This document shows, in pieces, positions 1 through 10,200 of a DNA stretch of 64,000 nt. The stretch spans positions 58,119-122,118 of the forward strand of contig JADDOH010000152.1 in the NCBI GenBank assembly GCA_016648135.1, in the 5' to 3' direction. How positions within the stretch are numbered: the first letter of the stretch is position 1; every line of letters starts with the position of its first letter. Under the pieces are notes generated by a model. The model was not told where the DNA came from. It saw nothing but the letters and a program-made list of their open reading frames with translations, and searched no databases. Position numbers and translations under genes: made by a program. The stretch is from Agrypnia vestita (taxonomy: Eukaryota > Arthropoda > Insecta > Trichoptera > Phryganeidae).

Positions 1-363
1 AATATTGTACCTATTTCAAAAAATATTTAATAATTATTATTATTGTCTTATATCTTACCTACTACTGTGTAATATATTTAATTATTAATTTAAAGTTCTA
101 AAATGTCATTACACTTATAAAGAATTATGTTAAAATTTTTCAATTAAATATTATGTACAAAACATTAATATATTTTTTAATGTGCATTGCTTTACTCATA
201 TGTCACATTGCTAAAAAATATGTAAAAAATAATGAGAAAATCATAAATAGACAGGTGTTTGGCATAAGGTAAATGAATACTTAATGTAGCATAACGAAGA
301 GTTCACTCTCCTTTTCACACAAAGATTATTCACCTTCTAGTATTTTTTGAAGTACATAATAGC
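1..363. other. AT-rich sequence without recognised feature
   Basis: Very AT-rich with stops in all frames. I see no gene, RNA or clear repeat boundary before the repeat that begins at about 364. Confidence 0.5.
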
Positions 364-792
364 ACTAGCTGTTCGTACCCGGCGTTGCACGGGTTAAGAA
401 TTAAGATAAAAATAAATTTTTGGGGGGAAACAAAGGTTTGATTCGAACGTTATAGATTTACATCGAAAATATATCAGGGGTAGGAGATAAGGTAAAATGG
501 GAGGGAGGAAATATAGCCTATGTTACCCGCAGAGTCCTAAGAATACGTTCCCAAATTTTGAGTCCGATCGGTGAAACGGTAGATTTGCATCGAAAATATA
601 TCAGGGGAGGGGAAGGGGTAAAGTAATAGGGGGTGAATATCGCCTATGTTACTCGCTGAGTCCTAAAGAATAAGATTCCTTTTTTTTTGAGTCCGATCGG
701 TCAATCGGTACAGATTTGCATCGAAAATATGTTAATAAAATAAGTGGCGAAATAAACCGGAGCGATTAAAGGAGCGAGAATTATTGTTATCC
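364..792 (+). repeat. Interspersed repeat A, 5' part (forward copy)
   Basis: Begins with ACTAGCTGTTCGTACCCGGC, followed by GTTGCACGGGTTAA. The same start is seen at 20952. It then runs into ~130 bp units containing the palindromic core CCGATCGG and the phrase GAGTCCTAA. The forward copy is interrupted or continued by an inverted copy at about 793. No coding capacity is seen. The class is unknown. The 3' end of the family, TTTTATAGGTATAGATA preceded by a CAGA microsatellite, resembles the tails of non-autonomous retroposed elements, but no diagnostic transposon signature is visible. Confidence 0.75.
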
Positions 793-2380
793 GTACCTAT
801 AAAACTCAATGTCTGTCTGTCTGTCTGTCTATCTGTTCTCTAAACAAATCTATACCATTTATCCGATTAGATTCAATCTTTGCATACTTATGCTATAGGA
901 CATGGCGGTAATAGAGGCGACATTTCCCCCTATTCTTTTAACCTTTCCCTCCCGTGATATAATTTCTATGCAAATCTGTACCGTTTGACCGATCGAACTC
1001 AAAATTTGGAAACTTATTTTTTAGGACTCGGCGGGTAACATACGTGACATTTCCTCATTATTTTCATAGCCTTCCCCTCCCTCTGACATATTTTTGATGC
1101 AAATCTGTACCGTTTCACCGATCGGACTCAGAATTTGGAAACTTATTCTTTAGAATTCGGCAGGTAACATAGGAAACATTTCCTTCCTATTCTTATACCC
1201 CTTCCCCTTCCCCTGACATATTTTCGATGCAAATCTGTACCGTTGCACCGATCGGACTCAAAATTTGGGAACTTATTCTTTAGGACTCGGCGTGTAACAA
1301 AGGCAACAATTTCTCCCTATTTTCATACCCTTTCTCCTCACCCTGACATATTTTCGTTGCATATCTATACCATTTCAGCGATCGGATTCAAAATTTGGGA
1401 ACGTATTTTTTAGGATTTGGCGGGTAACATAGGAAACATTTCCTTCCTATTCTCATACCCCTTCCCCTTCCCCTGTCATATTTTCGATGCAAATCTGTAC
1501 CGTTACACCGATCGGACTCAAAATTTGGGAACTTATTCTTTAGGACTCGGCGGGTAACAAAAGCAACATTTCCTTCCTATAATTCCTATAATTCCCTTCC
1601 GCTCTCCCTGACATATTTTCGTTGCAAATCTATATGGTTTAACCGATCGGACTCAAATTTTGGAAAATTATTCTTTAGGACTCGGCAGGTAACATAGGTG
1701 ACATTTCCTCCCTTTGTCATACCCCTTTCTCTCCTCCTGACATATTTTCGGTGCAAATCTGTACCGTTTCACCGATCGGACTTAAAATTTTGGGAACTTA
1801 TTCTTTAAGACTCGGAGGGTAACATAGGCAACATTTCCTCTCTATTCTCATACGCCTTTCCCTTAACCCTTCCCTTTCCTGATATATTTTCTAGTTAAAT
1901 CTGTACCTTTCGACCGATCGGACTTAAAATTTGGAAAATTATTCTTTAGGACCCGGCGAGTAACATATTCGACTTTTCTCCCCTATTCATTCAACCTTTC
2001 CCTTCCGCTGATATATTTTCGATGCAAATCTGTACCATTTGACCGATTGGACTCAATATTTGGAAACTAATTCTTATGGACTCGGCAAGTAATATATGCG
2101 ACATTTCTCCCCTATCTTTTTAACCCTTCCCCTCCCCTGATATATTTTCTAGGTAAATCTTAAGTACAAGTAATCTAAAAGTACCTTTCGGACAATCGGA
2201 CCTCAAAATTTGGAAACTTATTTTATTAGGATTCGGCGGGTAACATATGCGACATTTCCCCCCTATTCTTTAAACCGTTTCCCTCCGCTTATATATTTTT
2301 GATATCCTTTGTTTTCCCTCACAAATTTATTTTAAACTTAATCCTTCATCCGCACAACGTCGGGTAAGGACACCTAGTAA
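793..2380 (-). repeat. Interspersed repeat A, inverted copy with about nine ~130 bp tandem units
   Basis: Read on the minus strand this is the same element as at 364 and 20952. Its 5' end lies near 2380 (CCTTACCCGACGTTGTGCGG on the minus strand) and its 3' CAGA microsatellite end lies at 795-830. Between them the core CCGATCGG or a one-base variant recurs at about 1118, 1248, 1378, 1508, 1643, 1772, 1914 and 2042, a period close to 130 bp. The 20952 copy has only two or three units, so unit number varies between copies. Non-coding. Confidence 0.8.
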
Positions 2381-2634
2381 CTTATATTACTTGCTGAGTC
2401 CTAAAGAATAAGTTCCAAATTTTGAGTCCAATCGGTTAAACGGTACAGATTTGCATCTAAAATATGTCAGGGGGAGGGGAAGGGGTATTAGAATAGGGAG
2501 AAAATGTTGCCTATGTTACCCGCCGGGTCCCAAAGCATGAGTATGCAATATTTGAATCGAATCGGACAAACGGTGTGGATTTGTATAGAGAACAGACAGA
2601 CAGACACTGAGTTTTATAGGTATAGATAGATATT
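2381..2634 (+). repeat. Interspersed repeat A, 3' part (forward copy)
   Basis: Continues in forward orientation with two more units, then ACAGACAGACAGACACTGAG and TTTTATAGGTATAGATA, the same 3' end as at 21503. Together with 364-792 it may be one element split by an inverted copy. Confidence 0.7.
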
Positions 2635-3135
2635 TGTGTAAGTTGTATGTTATATGGAGATAAGGTCAAGCAAAAATTAATGTTAAAAAATCTTTATTTG
2701 ACCCAATATTTTTGGACCTTAAGTAATAAATACTGAATCAATACATTTACGAATAATCGGAAAATTATAAATGATGAACAAGCTGCCCCGTTAGCAGAGA
2801 GAGGATGAATAAGTAACTTTACAAGGGCTTTTATAGAAAAAAGCATTTACCTCACCATTTTGAAATAAAACGTTAATCTTAAAATTTAGACCTACGGCAT
2901 TTTCCTGTGGAATGTGGGTGCCCTATTATTATTTTCGTTATTAGATACCTACTTATACACATTTAGAATTTTTCCACCAGAGTATGCATAGGCCTTCAGA
3001 TATCTAGGCATAGACTTGCTTGGAGGAGCATATCTGTGTGAAAAAAATACAAGCCCAAGGTAACAAGACAGTGGCAATTTCCGATGCTCTAAAATCCACA
3101 ATTTGAAAAATATATATATGGCCGTTAAGAGTTAG

Positions 3136-3262
3136 ATGAGAATCTATAAAGGATGCGTAAGACCAATAATGGCATATGGCATTGCAGCAAGGAGAGATAC
3201 AATCACGAATGAACAAAAATTTAAAACTTCCAAGAACACTGAGGATGATGGCTGGCAAGACT
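3136..3262 (+). pseudogene. Relic of a non-LTR retrotransposon reverse transcriptase
   Basis: In the frame starting near 3136 the conceptual peptide reads MRIYKGCVRPIMAYG followed by IAARRDT. This is the phrase (K.RIYK..VRP...YG.E...DT) found near the C-terminal end of the RTE/Jockey-type reverse transcriptase region. Upstream and downstream the frame is lost to stops and shifts. The longer frame at 3176-3640 starts inside this relic and then runs out of it, so I do not treat it as a gene. A short decayed fragment; the clade is not resolvable. Confidence 0.45.
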
Positions 3263-3763
3263 CCACCAAACATAGACAGTACTCCCATACTCCCAAACTC
3301 CCTTAAATTGCACTATAAAGACAGCCTCACGGAACCCGCCCTCGCGAAAGAGCTCCCAAAATATGGAAGAGCAGCTGGGAATTCACCTGGCTATCCTTTG
3401 GAGAACAGAACACATTCGTCTATTAAAAGTAAGAAGAAGAAGAAGAGAACCGATATCTTTTCGAATTCTTATTGTAGAGTCCGTCCAACTTATCTGGAGA
3501 ATAAAGGAGGGCGTCCCAATCGTTGTGGTGCTGCCCATAGTCTAAAAATTATCTCATTTTTAGGGAATTTTTTGCAAATTCGTTTTTTCTTAAACAATTT
3601 ATTAAGCAGTATACGACACGATAAAAAACAAAAAATATAAAGTAATGTACAAATAAATTTATCATAATATACATTCGCAAAATACACGTCACCAAATGGC
3701 GTTTTTTCAAAATGAAAGAAAAAAACAATTTTCAGAAAAAACCAAACAATAATAATTTTTTTA

Positions 3764-3946
3764 GGCCGGCGCCACATTACGCAGATATTCTGCCGCGTCT
3801 TTTCGTTGCGCCAAATCGGCAAAGCAAATAGATCGACCGATCATCCGCGTAGTGTGTTTAATAAGCGCATATTGTATGGAAAGAAATGTAGCGATGTTCC
3901 GCGACAGAAGAGATGCGGCGGAAGATCCGCGCAGTGTGGCGCCGGT
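3764..3946. mobile_element. Nested GC-rich MITE (183 bp)
   Basis: Left end GGCCGGCGCCACATTACGCA and right end (reverse complement) AACCGGCGCCACACTGCGCG continue as inverted repeats for about 33 bp, through GCAGATATTCTGCCGC against GCGGATCTTCCGCCGC. It is far more GC-rich than its surroundings and has no coding capacity. The target duplication is not clear, so I do not assign a superfamily. Confidence 0.65.
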
Positions 3947-4022
3947 TTTATTCGGTGTCTCATACCTAATGATCTGACCTCCACGTTTAACTCAGTAATA
4001 CCTAAGAATATCAATCGGTTTA

Positions 4023-4162
4023 GGGCCGTTGTATCAACTTGGTTTATATCTTTCGTTCAAAGCATAGATATTTTGCGTTTTCCACCCATCAAACAACTCG
4101 CTCTCGTAAAAATCTATGCTTTAAATGAACTATTGCTATAAAGTAAGTTGATGCAACCAGTC
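4023..4162. mobile_element. Nested MITE (140 bp) with TTTA/TTA flanks
   Basis: Left end GGGCCGTTGTATCAACTTGG; right end (reverse complement) GACTGGTTGCATCAACTTAC. The inverted similarity runs inward through AAAGCATAGAT, so the element is a nearly complete hairpin. It is flanked by TTTA on both sides (4019-4022 and 4163-4166). This could be a TTA duplication plus one base, which would fit PIF/Harbinger-derived MITEs. No coding capacity. Confidence 0.6.
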
Positions 4163-4209
4163 TTTAATGTGCATAAATAAAAAAGTTTATTTTTGAAAAA
4201 AAGATGTTT

Positions 4210-4975
4210 ATACAAATGAACACGTTAGTTTCCCCTCCTGCATTGACAATTATGAAGCACTGACCTTTAGATCCTGGTTTAAATACACCTTCGACATCTT
4301 TGCCAACATTTGTCTGCTGTATGTTTCATCTAGATGTATGACTGGCTGCCGATTCAAAGAAGTTTCATTCTTCATTAACTCATACAATAATTTTGCTCTC
4401 ATGGCACATATTAATTATATCATTGCGTTCTATAAGCACCTTACGGTTACTTTTAGTCTTCCGAAAACGAAAACCTAGCTTATGCAGTAATTTACGTTAT
4501 ATCTCACGATATCCTTGAAAAATTAGGTTTTCTTTCAATACCTTTTGCAATTTACTTAATGTAGGTAACTCTTTCTTAAAAAGCATAAAAATCGTGTACC
4601 TTTCGCCTGATGACTCCCAAATCAAAGTTATCAATATCAATTTTTCCACTTATCCTTTTTCTTTTTTTCCGGGTGTAGATATTTTAATGCCCATTTCCAC
4701 GGCCGCTTTACCTTCTTTAACTATTTTGTAAATTGCCGATTCAGAAATACCTGAAGAAATTGTATAATAGTACAATAAAAAACTAAGTATGGGAAAATCA
4801 TTATAACTGCATGGCAGCACTAACCTGAAGCGGCGGCAATTGGCGGCAATTCATCTATGAACAAAATCAAACGGTATAATTGGGGCTTTTAGACGTTGTT
4901 CTTCTTCAAAAAACGTGTGCATTTTCAAGATTATTTCCCGAACACCGCTTTTAATGGTTTTTGGCATGGTGACAG
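4210..4975 (-). pseudogene. Degenerate IS630/Tc1-like DDE transposase with a probable intron
   Basis: Translated from 4975 on the minus strand, the first segment is MPKTIKSGVREIILKMH followed by an acidic stretch and then a stop. A GT...AG interval follows (about 4836-4758) with a T-rich end (TTTCTTCAG). After it come SGISESAIYKIVKEGK (helix-turn-helix type), DLGVIRRKVHDFYA, LGFRFRKTKSNRKVLIERND and HLDETY. The last carries a catalytic-type aspartate. GSKGQCFIIVNAGGETN lies near 4215. This order matches the arthropod IS630-like transposases that have an LDETW motif. Several in-frame stops and at least two frameshifts make it non-functional. It fills most of the TIR-bounded element at 3477-5119. 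Confidence 0.65.
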
Positions 4976-5121
4976 TCTAAAATTTTCTTAAAAAACTATC
5001 GAAACAGTCGTGAACCCCTCTGTAAACAAAGTCTGTCAAAGGTCTGTCAGCTGTAGATAATCCAATATGGCGTCGTTAGTTCCAAATTTGGCCATTCTTC
5101 AGATAAGTTAGACGGACTATA

Positions 5122-5660
5122 TGTGAATGTGATGAAATATATTTTTTAATACAAAAAAAACAAAATGTATTAATTTTAAAATTCTATAATACATAGCATT
5201 TTGTAATTCTCCACAACAAATCGTTTTGTATGCTGCAAATCTGTGTGCCCAATTTTTAAAGGCTTGCGTGTGCAAACTATGTTCACGCTTGGATTTTTTA
5301 ATGAAATTTCAGGATACAACGAAAGGCGCGCGCATCATGAAACGGAAATATTTTCACATCGTGAGGTGACGATTCTCCGATCAAAAGATATTTAACCGAT
5401 AGCAATTCTTATATGTGACGAGACCAAGTTTGAAAATGGTGTTATGAAAATTGCATATGCTCCGGGCGCTGTTATTGCTGTTAATTTGTTAATTAATTTA
5501 TTTTATACAAATCTGTTTTAAACTGTTTATCCGATGACCGAGAACTGTCATTGAGGGCAATTCTAGTTCATGATGAACGTGGTTCAGAATATTATGAGTG
5601 TGTTCAAATTTTTCAGAACAGTGCTGGATTTTTGTCACAGAGACATCATTAATCAATTAA
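5122..5660. other. AT-rich stretch, nothing recognised
   Basis: No frame longer than background and no clear repeat or RNA feature. A short GC-richer patch (AACGAAAGGCGCGCGCATCA near 5320) has no partner that I can see. Confidence 0.4.
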
Positions 5661-5663
5661 TGT

Positions 5664-5860
5664 ATATTATAGATATCTCACAGAGACAAAACTGTATTTT
5701 TGCTGTGGGAAAGTAGGTATAGAAGTCTTTTGGGTGTACATAGAGCTCACGACCTATCGTACGGCTGGCTTAAGTGATCACTTTACACAATGTAACGTTC
5801 GCCATTTCCACCCATGATAGAATATACCATGTCTACTAATTTTTGGAAGTTGTATATATT
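5664..5860 (+). repeat. Interspersed repeat B, copy 1
   Basis: Contains AGATATCTCACAGAGACAAA at its start, then GACCTATCGTACGGCTGGCT, then AAGTGATCACTTTACACAAT, and ends near TTTTGGAAGTTGTATATATT. The same order of phrases occurs at 46897-47095 (plus) and 49045-49220 (minus), with fragments at 12775-12880 and 13905-13990. The centre holds a short palindrome, AAGTGATCACTT. Non-coding; class unknown. Confidence 0.7.
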
Positions 5861-7400
5861 TAAATTACGTGCCACATTTTATATGTATAAACAAAATGTC
5901 TTATTCCTTACTACAAACAATACTATCCGAGGCGTAGAAAACGTTCAACCCACTTGGATGTTTTCTACAAAATAATCATTGTGTAGCAACAGTAGAATTA
6001 AAAAGTCGCATAATGCATCCATGCCACATGGATGTTCTTAATTTATATTTTAGTTTGTCAATGATTTATTAATTTAAAACCACTTGAAAATTCTATGAGT
6101 TAATTTAACGGTGGTGGCCGTGATGTGGGTTAGAAAAATACTAAATTTACAAAAAAATCGCCACCACCGCACGCGGGTCGGGATTAAGAAAGAAATATTT
6201 TTGTTCGCAATCTCCGCCGATAATGATTGATATTCTGACACCCGAGATACACTGGGCCAAAGCCAACTACATACACAGCTGACAAATTGTACTTACAGCG
6301 TTTTTCTAGAATGTCGAGTGCAGATCCTATCTCCAATTCTCCCGACTCCGTCGAATCCAGAACAGACCAATCCGTCTATTCCAAAAGGATATCAGACGAA
6401 AAAATAGAATTTCAGTTCTCATAAGAAAAGGATACCGGCACACACGCCTTCCAACTGTCACTGGGCGAATTTTTCAAAAGCTTAAATCCTGGCTAGCGGT
6501 TGGCGCAGAATACGTCGGATATCAGTTTCGACCAATCAAAATTATTTCGCGGCCGGCGCCCGGCGGTCACGAGACAATAGCACTTAGACCTTGGACGATT
6601 TCAGCACATAAAGATATCGTAGTGAACTGTCCAAAACCGTATATAACTCATTTTTAGCATTTTGTGGGTTGGTCGCTTTCTGCGTAACTATGTCCAATTC
6701 CAGTTGTGCCAACGCTATACATGTACTTAAAGTCGGAAGTACAGATCTGATTTGTGTTCCGGTATATCCGATAAGACGACGTGTACTTGTGCGTTATCGC
6801 GTTATTTTGTTTCCTTCGCTAAATTTGAAACAGATGAAAATACAAATTCGCCAGACAAGCGGAGAACATTATTAGATAACTGGATTTATGTCTCTGTTTC
6901 GGTACTCTCCGTTCTGGATCCAGGGAGAGCATCTCGTGTTGGGATGCTGCACAGGACCGTGAAGATGCAGCAGGGCCTGAAGCCTCCGGAAAGTGGGTCG
7001 AGAGACTTGAGACGCCGCGGAATGAATATTTGAGAGCGGCCTCGTGTCGCTTGAAAAATAATTGATAAAAATGGCTCTTCGTGATATTTCAGACCATTTT
7101 TGATTCACATAAAAAAAATTTTTTAATTTAATTACATTACTCCTTACCGTAGGTAGATTATAAATTGCGTCATTTTTTACCTATTACATATTTTTGAATT
7201 TTGAATTTTTTTGTTGTTGTGTGAACGTTGAAATTTTTATTTTAATATAGTAATTTAAATAATTGTTGAAAACTCAAATTGCGGGATTTAATACAGTATG
7301 TTATATAAAATCATATCTGAATATAAATAAAAAGCGTTTTAAAATAATCAAAAAATGTAAAAATATATCATTTAAATAATATTGAACATTAAATCTTAAT
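5861..7400. other. Non-coding stretch with a GC-richer island at about 6100-7060
   Basis: The island contains a short inverted pair (GGTGGTGGCC at ~6110 and CGCCACCACCGC at ~6161), a GCGGCCGGCGCCCGG run near 6550, and several overlapping short frames on both strands (6669-6875, 6752-7033, 6872-7108). None of these shows a domain I recognise or a consistent coding signal. It may be part of an old LTR element, but I find no paired LTR. Confidence 0.35.
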
Positions 7401-7600
7401 TAGCTTGTTGGTCTTGTGGTTAGGACACTTGCCTCGTGATCCAAAGGTTGCGGGTTCGATCCTCACTCCAGACTAGCAAGTTAGTCCTATTTTCATAGTA
7501 CAAGCGCTTAGCTTAGTTTGAAAATAGTAAGAATATTGATGTGACACGTATTCCGTGTTCACATCTCTATTTTTTTAAAAAAAAAAAAAAAAAAAAAAAT
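7401..7600 (+). mobile_element. tRNA-derived SINE, copy 1 (near full length)
   Basis: Starts TAGCTTGTTGGTCTTGTGGT. The A-box-like TGTGGTTAGGAC and B-box-like GGTTCGATCC are spaced as in a tRNA. A conserved body follows: CAAGTTAGTCCTATTTTCAT, CACAAGCGTTTAGC-like phrase, TATTGATGTGACACG, then CATCTCTATTTTTTT and an A-rich tail to about 7599. The head resembles a tRNA-Glu type (GTGGTTAGGA), but it does not fold into an intact tRNA, so I call a SINE and not a tRNA gene. The best-matching sister copy is at 58883-59070; four diverged copies are listed below. Confidence 0.85.
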
Positions 7601-7721
7601 TATTCTAGTATGATTTTATCATAATAATTCTAAATTTACATTCGTAAAAAAATACAAAAATTCACAAACTATTGATTTTGTGTAAGACACTAAAAACGAA
7701 GTTTTTGGCCACGACCTGCCG

Positions 7722-8409
7722 TTTGCATTTTTTTAATACAATATTTCTGAATTATTTTTTACAAAGAAGTTGAACTATCGTTATAGAAGGGGGGTTCAGT
7801 GAGAACAATAAGCATGATTTTTATTGAAATATAAAGGGTTATTTGTAAAACATTAATAACCTCGCAGGACTATATTCCTGCTTTGATCATGAGTCGAAAA
7901 TGTTGCATTTTTTTCAATATTTTATGACTTATTTTTTGTGAAACGTTGGACTTTTATTAAAGTGACTTATATCGATTACGAAAAATTCATTCGTTTCAAT
8001 ACAAGTTAAATAAAATGATAAAAACCCTGCAGAAATTCCAATTGAAATTTAAGGGTTCTTATTATTTTATTTGACTTGTATTAAAGGCAATAAATTTTTC
8101 ATACTCGATATAAGTTACTATAATGATTGTCCAACGTTTTACAAAAAATATATCAGAAATATTGAAAAAAAATGCAAACTTTGGTGTCGTACCTATATCC
8201 CCATTACAATTGATATTAGGTCATGGTTGCTTGAAGATTTTCGACTCATAATGAAGGCAGAAATAAAGTATATTGAAATATACAGGAACCCTGTATATTT
8301 CAATAAAAATCATGCTTATTGTTCTCACTGAACGCCACTTCCGTAATAATAATAGTTCTACTTTTTGTAAAAAATAATTCAGAAATATTGTAAAAAAAAT
8401 GCAAACTGT
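7722..8409. mobile_element. Foldback element F, long imperfect hairpin (~690 bp)
   Basis: The inner edges GTTCAGTGAGAACAATAAGC (7794) and its reverse complement ending at 8333 bound a 540 bp unit whose two halves are complementary almost throughout: ATGATTTTTATTGAAATAT pairs with ATATTTCAATAAAAATCAT, and GAAACGTTGGAC pairs with GTCCAACGTTTT. The complementarity continues outside as far as GTTTGCATTTTTTT (7722) and its partner near 8409, so one hairpin is nested in another. Half-copies occur at 39285-39500 and 52545-52890, which shows a dispersed family. The frame at 8071-8331 lies inside the hairpin arm and is not a gene. Confidence 0.8.
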
Positions 8410-8510
8410 GATATTAAATGTCTCCATTACTATTGATATTAGGGTTGCTTGAACATTTTTGAAGGCAGTAATGCACGTATTTTGTTTTGTATGTTTTAAA
8501 TGTTGTCGCA

Positions 8511-9374
8511 TAAATAGATACTTAATAATTATTTTTTAAAATATACATTTATTAAAAAATATTTATTTGTAAACATCCGTACGTAAATCGTCCCTATTAA
8601 AGGTTTGAACAGACTGTAACTTGCTGTAATGTTAGTATCTTTTTATAATTTGCTTATTCTTTGACATTTGATCGAGAGGTCTAGAATCTATTTATAAATA
8701 TATATTCGGGATATTATCCCGAATTTCAGCAAATTTATTCTCTCTCTGTACCATAATTATGTAGCTATCATTTTTACTGCCTGGAAGCTCTAGTTTTCCT
8801 GAACAAATGTATATCCTATTACAATTACACATAACTAGTTCAAATGAAACGTTACTAATTGAGGGCGACAACTATTCAGTTATAGATTTTTAAAGGTTTA
8901 TTGGAAATACTGCACTCGAATGTGTCGAAGTGTTGAATTAGTGTAACGAATTGTGCGCTTTATTTGTTACGCCGTTTATTTAATAAAATAAAATACATCT
9001 TCTGACCAAATTAACGCGTCACACGTCAAGTCATCAAATTATTCCATGAATTAGGAATCAAATATTTACAAATTACTAAATGAAAGTAAGGATGTACCTG
9101 GTAGGGCGGTATAAGGTTACCATTCAGGTAGTAGAATGCAGCAACCTTCGTCTCCGCGCCGTTATGGCGCTGAGTCATTATATTTTTGTGACTTCTTGTA
9201 ATCCTACTTTAATAATGTCGGTGTAAATAATAATTACGCGTTTCTGGTAGCTTTTCTCTCACACATGTTTAGTCACCTCAAAATAAGAATTAAAATAAAA
9301 ATATTCAGTAAGTATTAAAATAAAAATACAGTTCAAATTCTATGCCGCCTCAAAGATATTAAAACTATTTTTTC
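8511..9374. other. AT-rich stretch, nothing recognised
   Basis: No coding signal. Short AT palindromes only (for example TATATTCGGGATATTATCCCG near 8700). Confidence 0.4.
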
Positions 9375-9603
9375 TAATTTCAAATATGTTTTAATATACT
9401 TTGTAATACACACACAATATGAGTTATTAATTTACAACTATAGTTTCGAGAGGAGCAGTCCCTCTCATCATCAGGTATAGATAATAACAGTTATTATCTA
9501 TACCTGATGATGAGAGGGACTGCTCCTCTCGAAACTATAGTTGTAAATTAATAACTCATATTGTGTGTGTATTACAAAGTATATTAAAACATATTTGAAA
9601 TTA
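9375..9603. repeat. Perfect 229 bp palindrome (114 bp arms, one-base centre)
   Basis: Left arm 9375-9488, centre A at 9489, right arm 9490-9603. I followed the arms base by base and found no mismatch. Each arm holds the hammerhead-like core described at 9490-9555, so the same motif is present on both strands. A related but diverged element (17771-17923) has the core once, between ~50 bp inverted arms. The palindrome therefore looks like a secondary head-to-head dimer of that element. Perfect identity means the inversion is recent or is maintained by gene conversion. Confidence 0.9.
9490..9555 (+). ncRNA. Hammerhead-ribozyme-like motif in the palindrome arm
   Basis: Seen on the plus strand: CTGATGA at 9504-9510, a 6 bp stem GAGAGG/CCTCTC (9512-9517 with 9525-9530) closed by a 7-base loop, GAAA at 9531-9534, then C-TATA-G-TT. 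This gives the short A-U/C-G stem III typical of minimal type I hammerheads and a UH-type site after 9542. Stem I can form from TAC (9501-9503) with GTA (9543-9545), then, after an internal loop, from GTTATT (9490-9495) with AATAAC (9550-9555). One departure from the consensus is an extra T (9511) between the core and stem II, which could impair or abolish cleavage. The mirror motif on the minus strand is centred on the other arm. Known context: Penelope-like retroelements carry hammerhead motifs. Confidence 0.45.
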
Positions 9604-9639
9604 TAATGTTGCACCACGAAGTATCTGCCAAATCTTTCA

Positions 9640-10200
9640 ATGATACTATTTTTTCTATTTCACAAATGATTTGTAGGGGTGCAAGGTCCACGAATCCGCC
9701 ACTATTTAATAGATGATGTACAGGGAACAGCTGATGAAAAGAAAGTCAGTTTTATGAATTTTATTTGCACCCGGCGAGACTGCAGAGGTGCTTATCCTGT
9801 AGAGACCAGTGTCGGGAAGTTGGAGTTGCTGGTGGACGACGGATGTAAGCGGCGTATCGCGGTGAGGTTGATGAGGATGATGTACTGCACGTTATTGGAG
9901 TTATTGGCCGCCGATGTTTATTGCGAGGGCCGTGAAGCAATAAAGACGATAGCGTTGCAGCGGTAGACTGGAGATCGGTCGTGTCGTATAGTGACGTGCT
10001 AAGTAGCGAAATGGTGCTACGGGTAGCAGTCACCGAGCCACGTGTCGTTGTGGTTACGATGTAGGGAAACGAACTAACTCGGGACTTCGCCACTGCGTCT
10101 TTTATATCCCAATTTTGGTGACGAGACGTATACCAAAACTTGTATGAAAAGGGAGCCGTCAGCATATTTACATTCCTTTGTCTGCGTGAGATTGTGCCAT
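9640..10200 (-). other. GC-rich block with LTR-like promoter and poly(A) signals on the minus strand
   Basis: Clearly GC-richer than its flanks. On the minus strand there is a TATA-type sequence GGGATATAAAAGACGC (about 10094-10109), then ~300 bp without long credible frames, then CAAATAAAATTC (about 9760), a possible poly(A) signal. This order fits the U3-R-U5 layout of a solo LTR, but I could not find paired LTRs, TG...CA ends or a target duplication. The overlapping frames at 9679-9966 (+) and 9761-10165 (-) are low-complexity, rich in Ser and Thr on the minus strand, and I do not call them genes. Confidence 0.3.

Larger units (their letters stand above)
3477..5119 (-). mobile_element. Decayed IS630/Tc1-like DNA transposon (~1.64 kb) with TIRs and TA target duplication
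   Basis: Terminal inverted repeats: left GAGTCCGTCCAACTTATCTG, right (reverse complement) TAGTCCGTCTAACTTATCTG. The match continues for about 27 bp with four differences. Both ends are flanked by TA (3475-3476 and 5120-5121), the target duplication of the IS630-Tc1-mariner superfamily. Inside, on the minus strand, is a broken transposase (4210-4975). Two smaller inverted-repeat elements sit in the 5' half at 3764-3946 and 4023-4162, so this copy has served as a landing site since it died. TIR divergence and many stops indicate an old insertion. Confidence 0.75.

Noticed and set aside
364..2634. CRISPR-like array because of regular ~130 bp spacing
   Set aside because: The whole unit is repeated, there are no short repeats with unique spacers, and the genome is eukaryotic.
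3490..4141. Frames of 110-111 codons
   Set aside because: They run across MITE inverted repeats and AT-rich filler and do not match the transposase pieces on the other strand.
8071..8331. 86-codon frame
   Set aside because: Lies in the arm of the foldback element and mirrors the antisense frame at 8221-8511.
9679..10165. 95- and 134-codon frames on opposite strands
   Set aside because: Low-complexity Ser/Thr-rich translation in a block that looks like an LTR; no recognisable protein.
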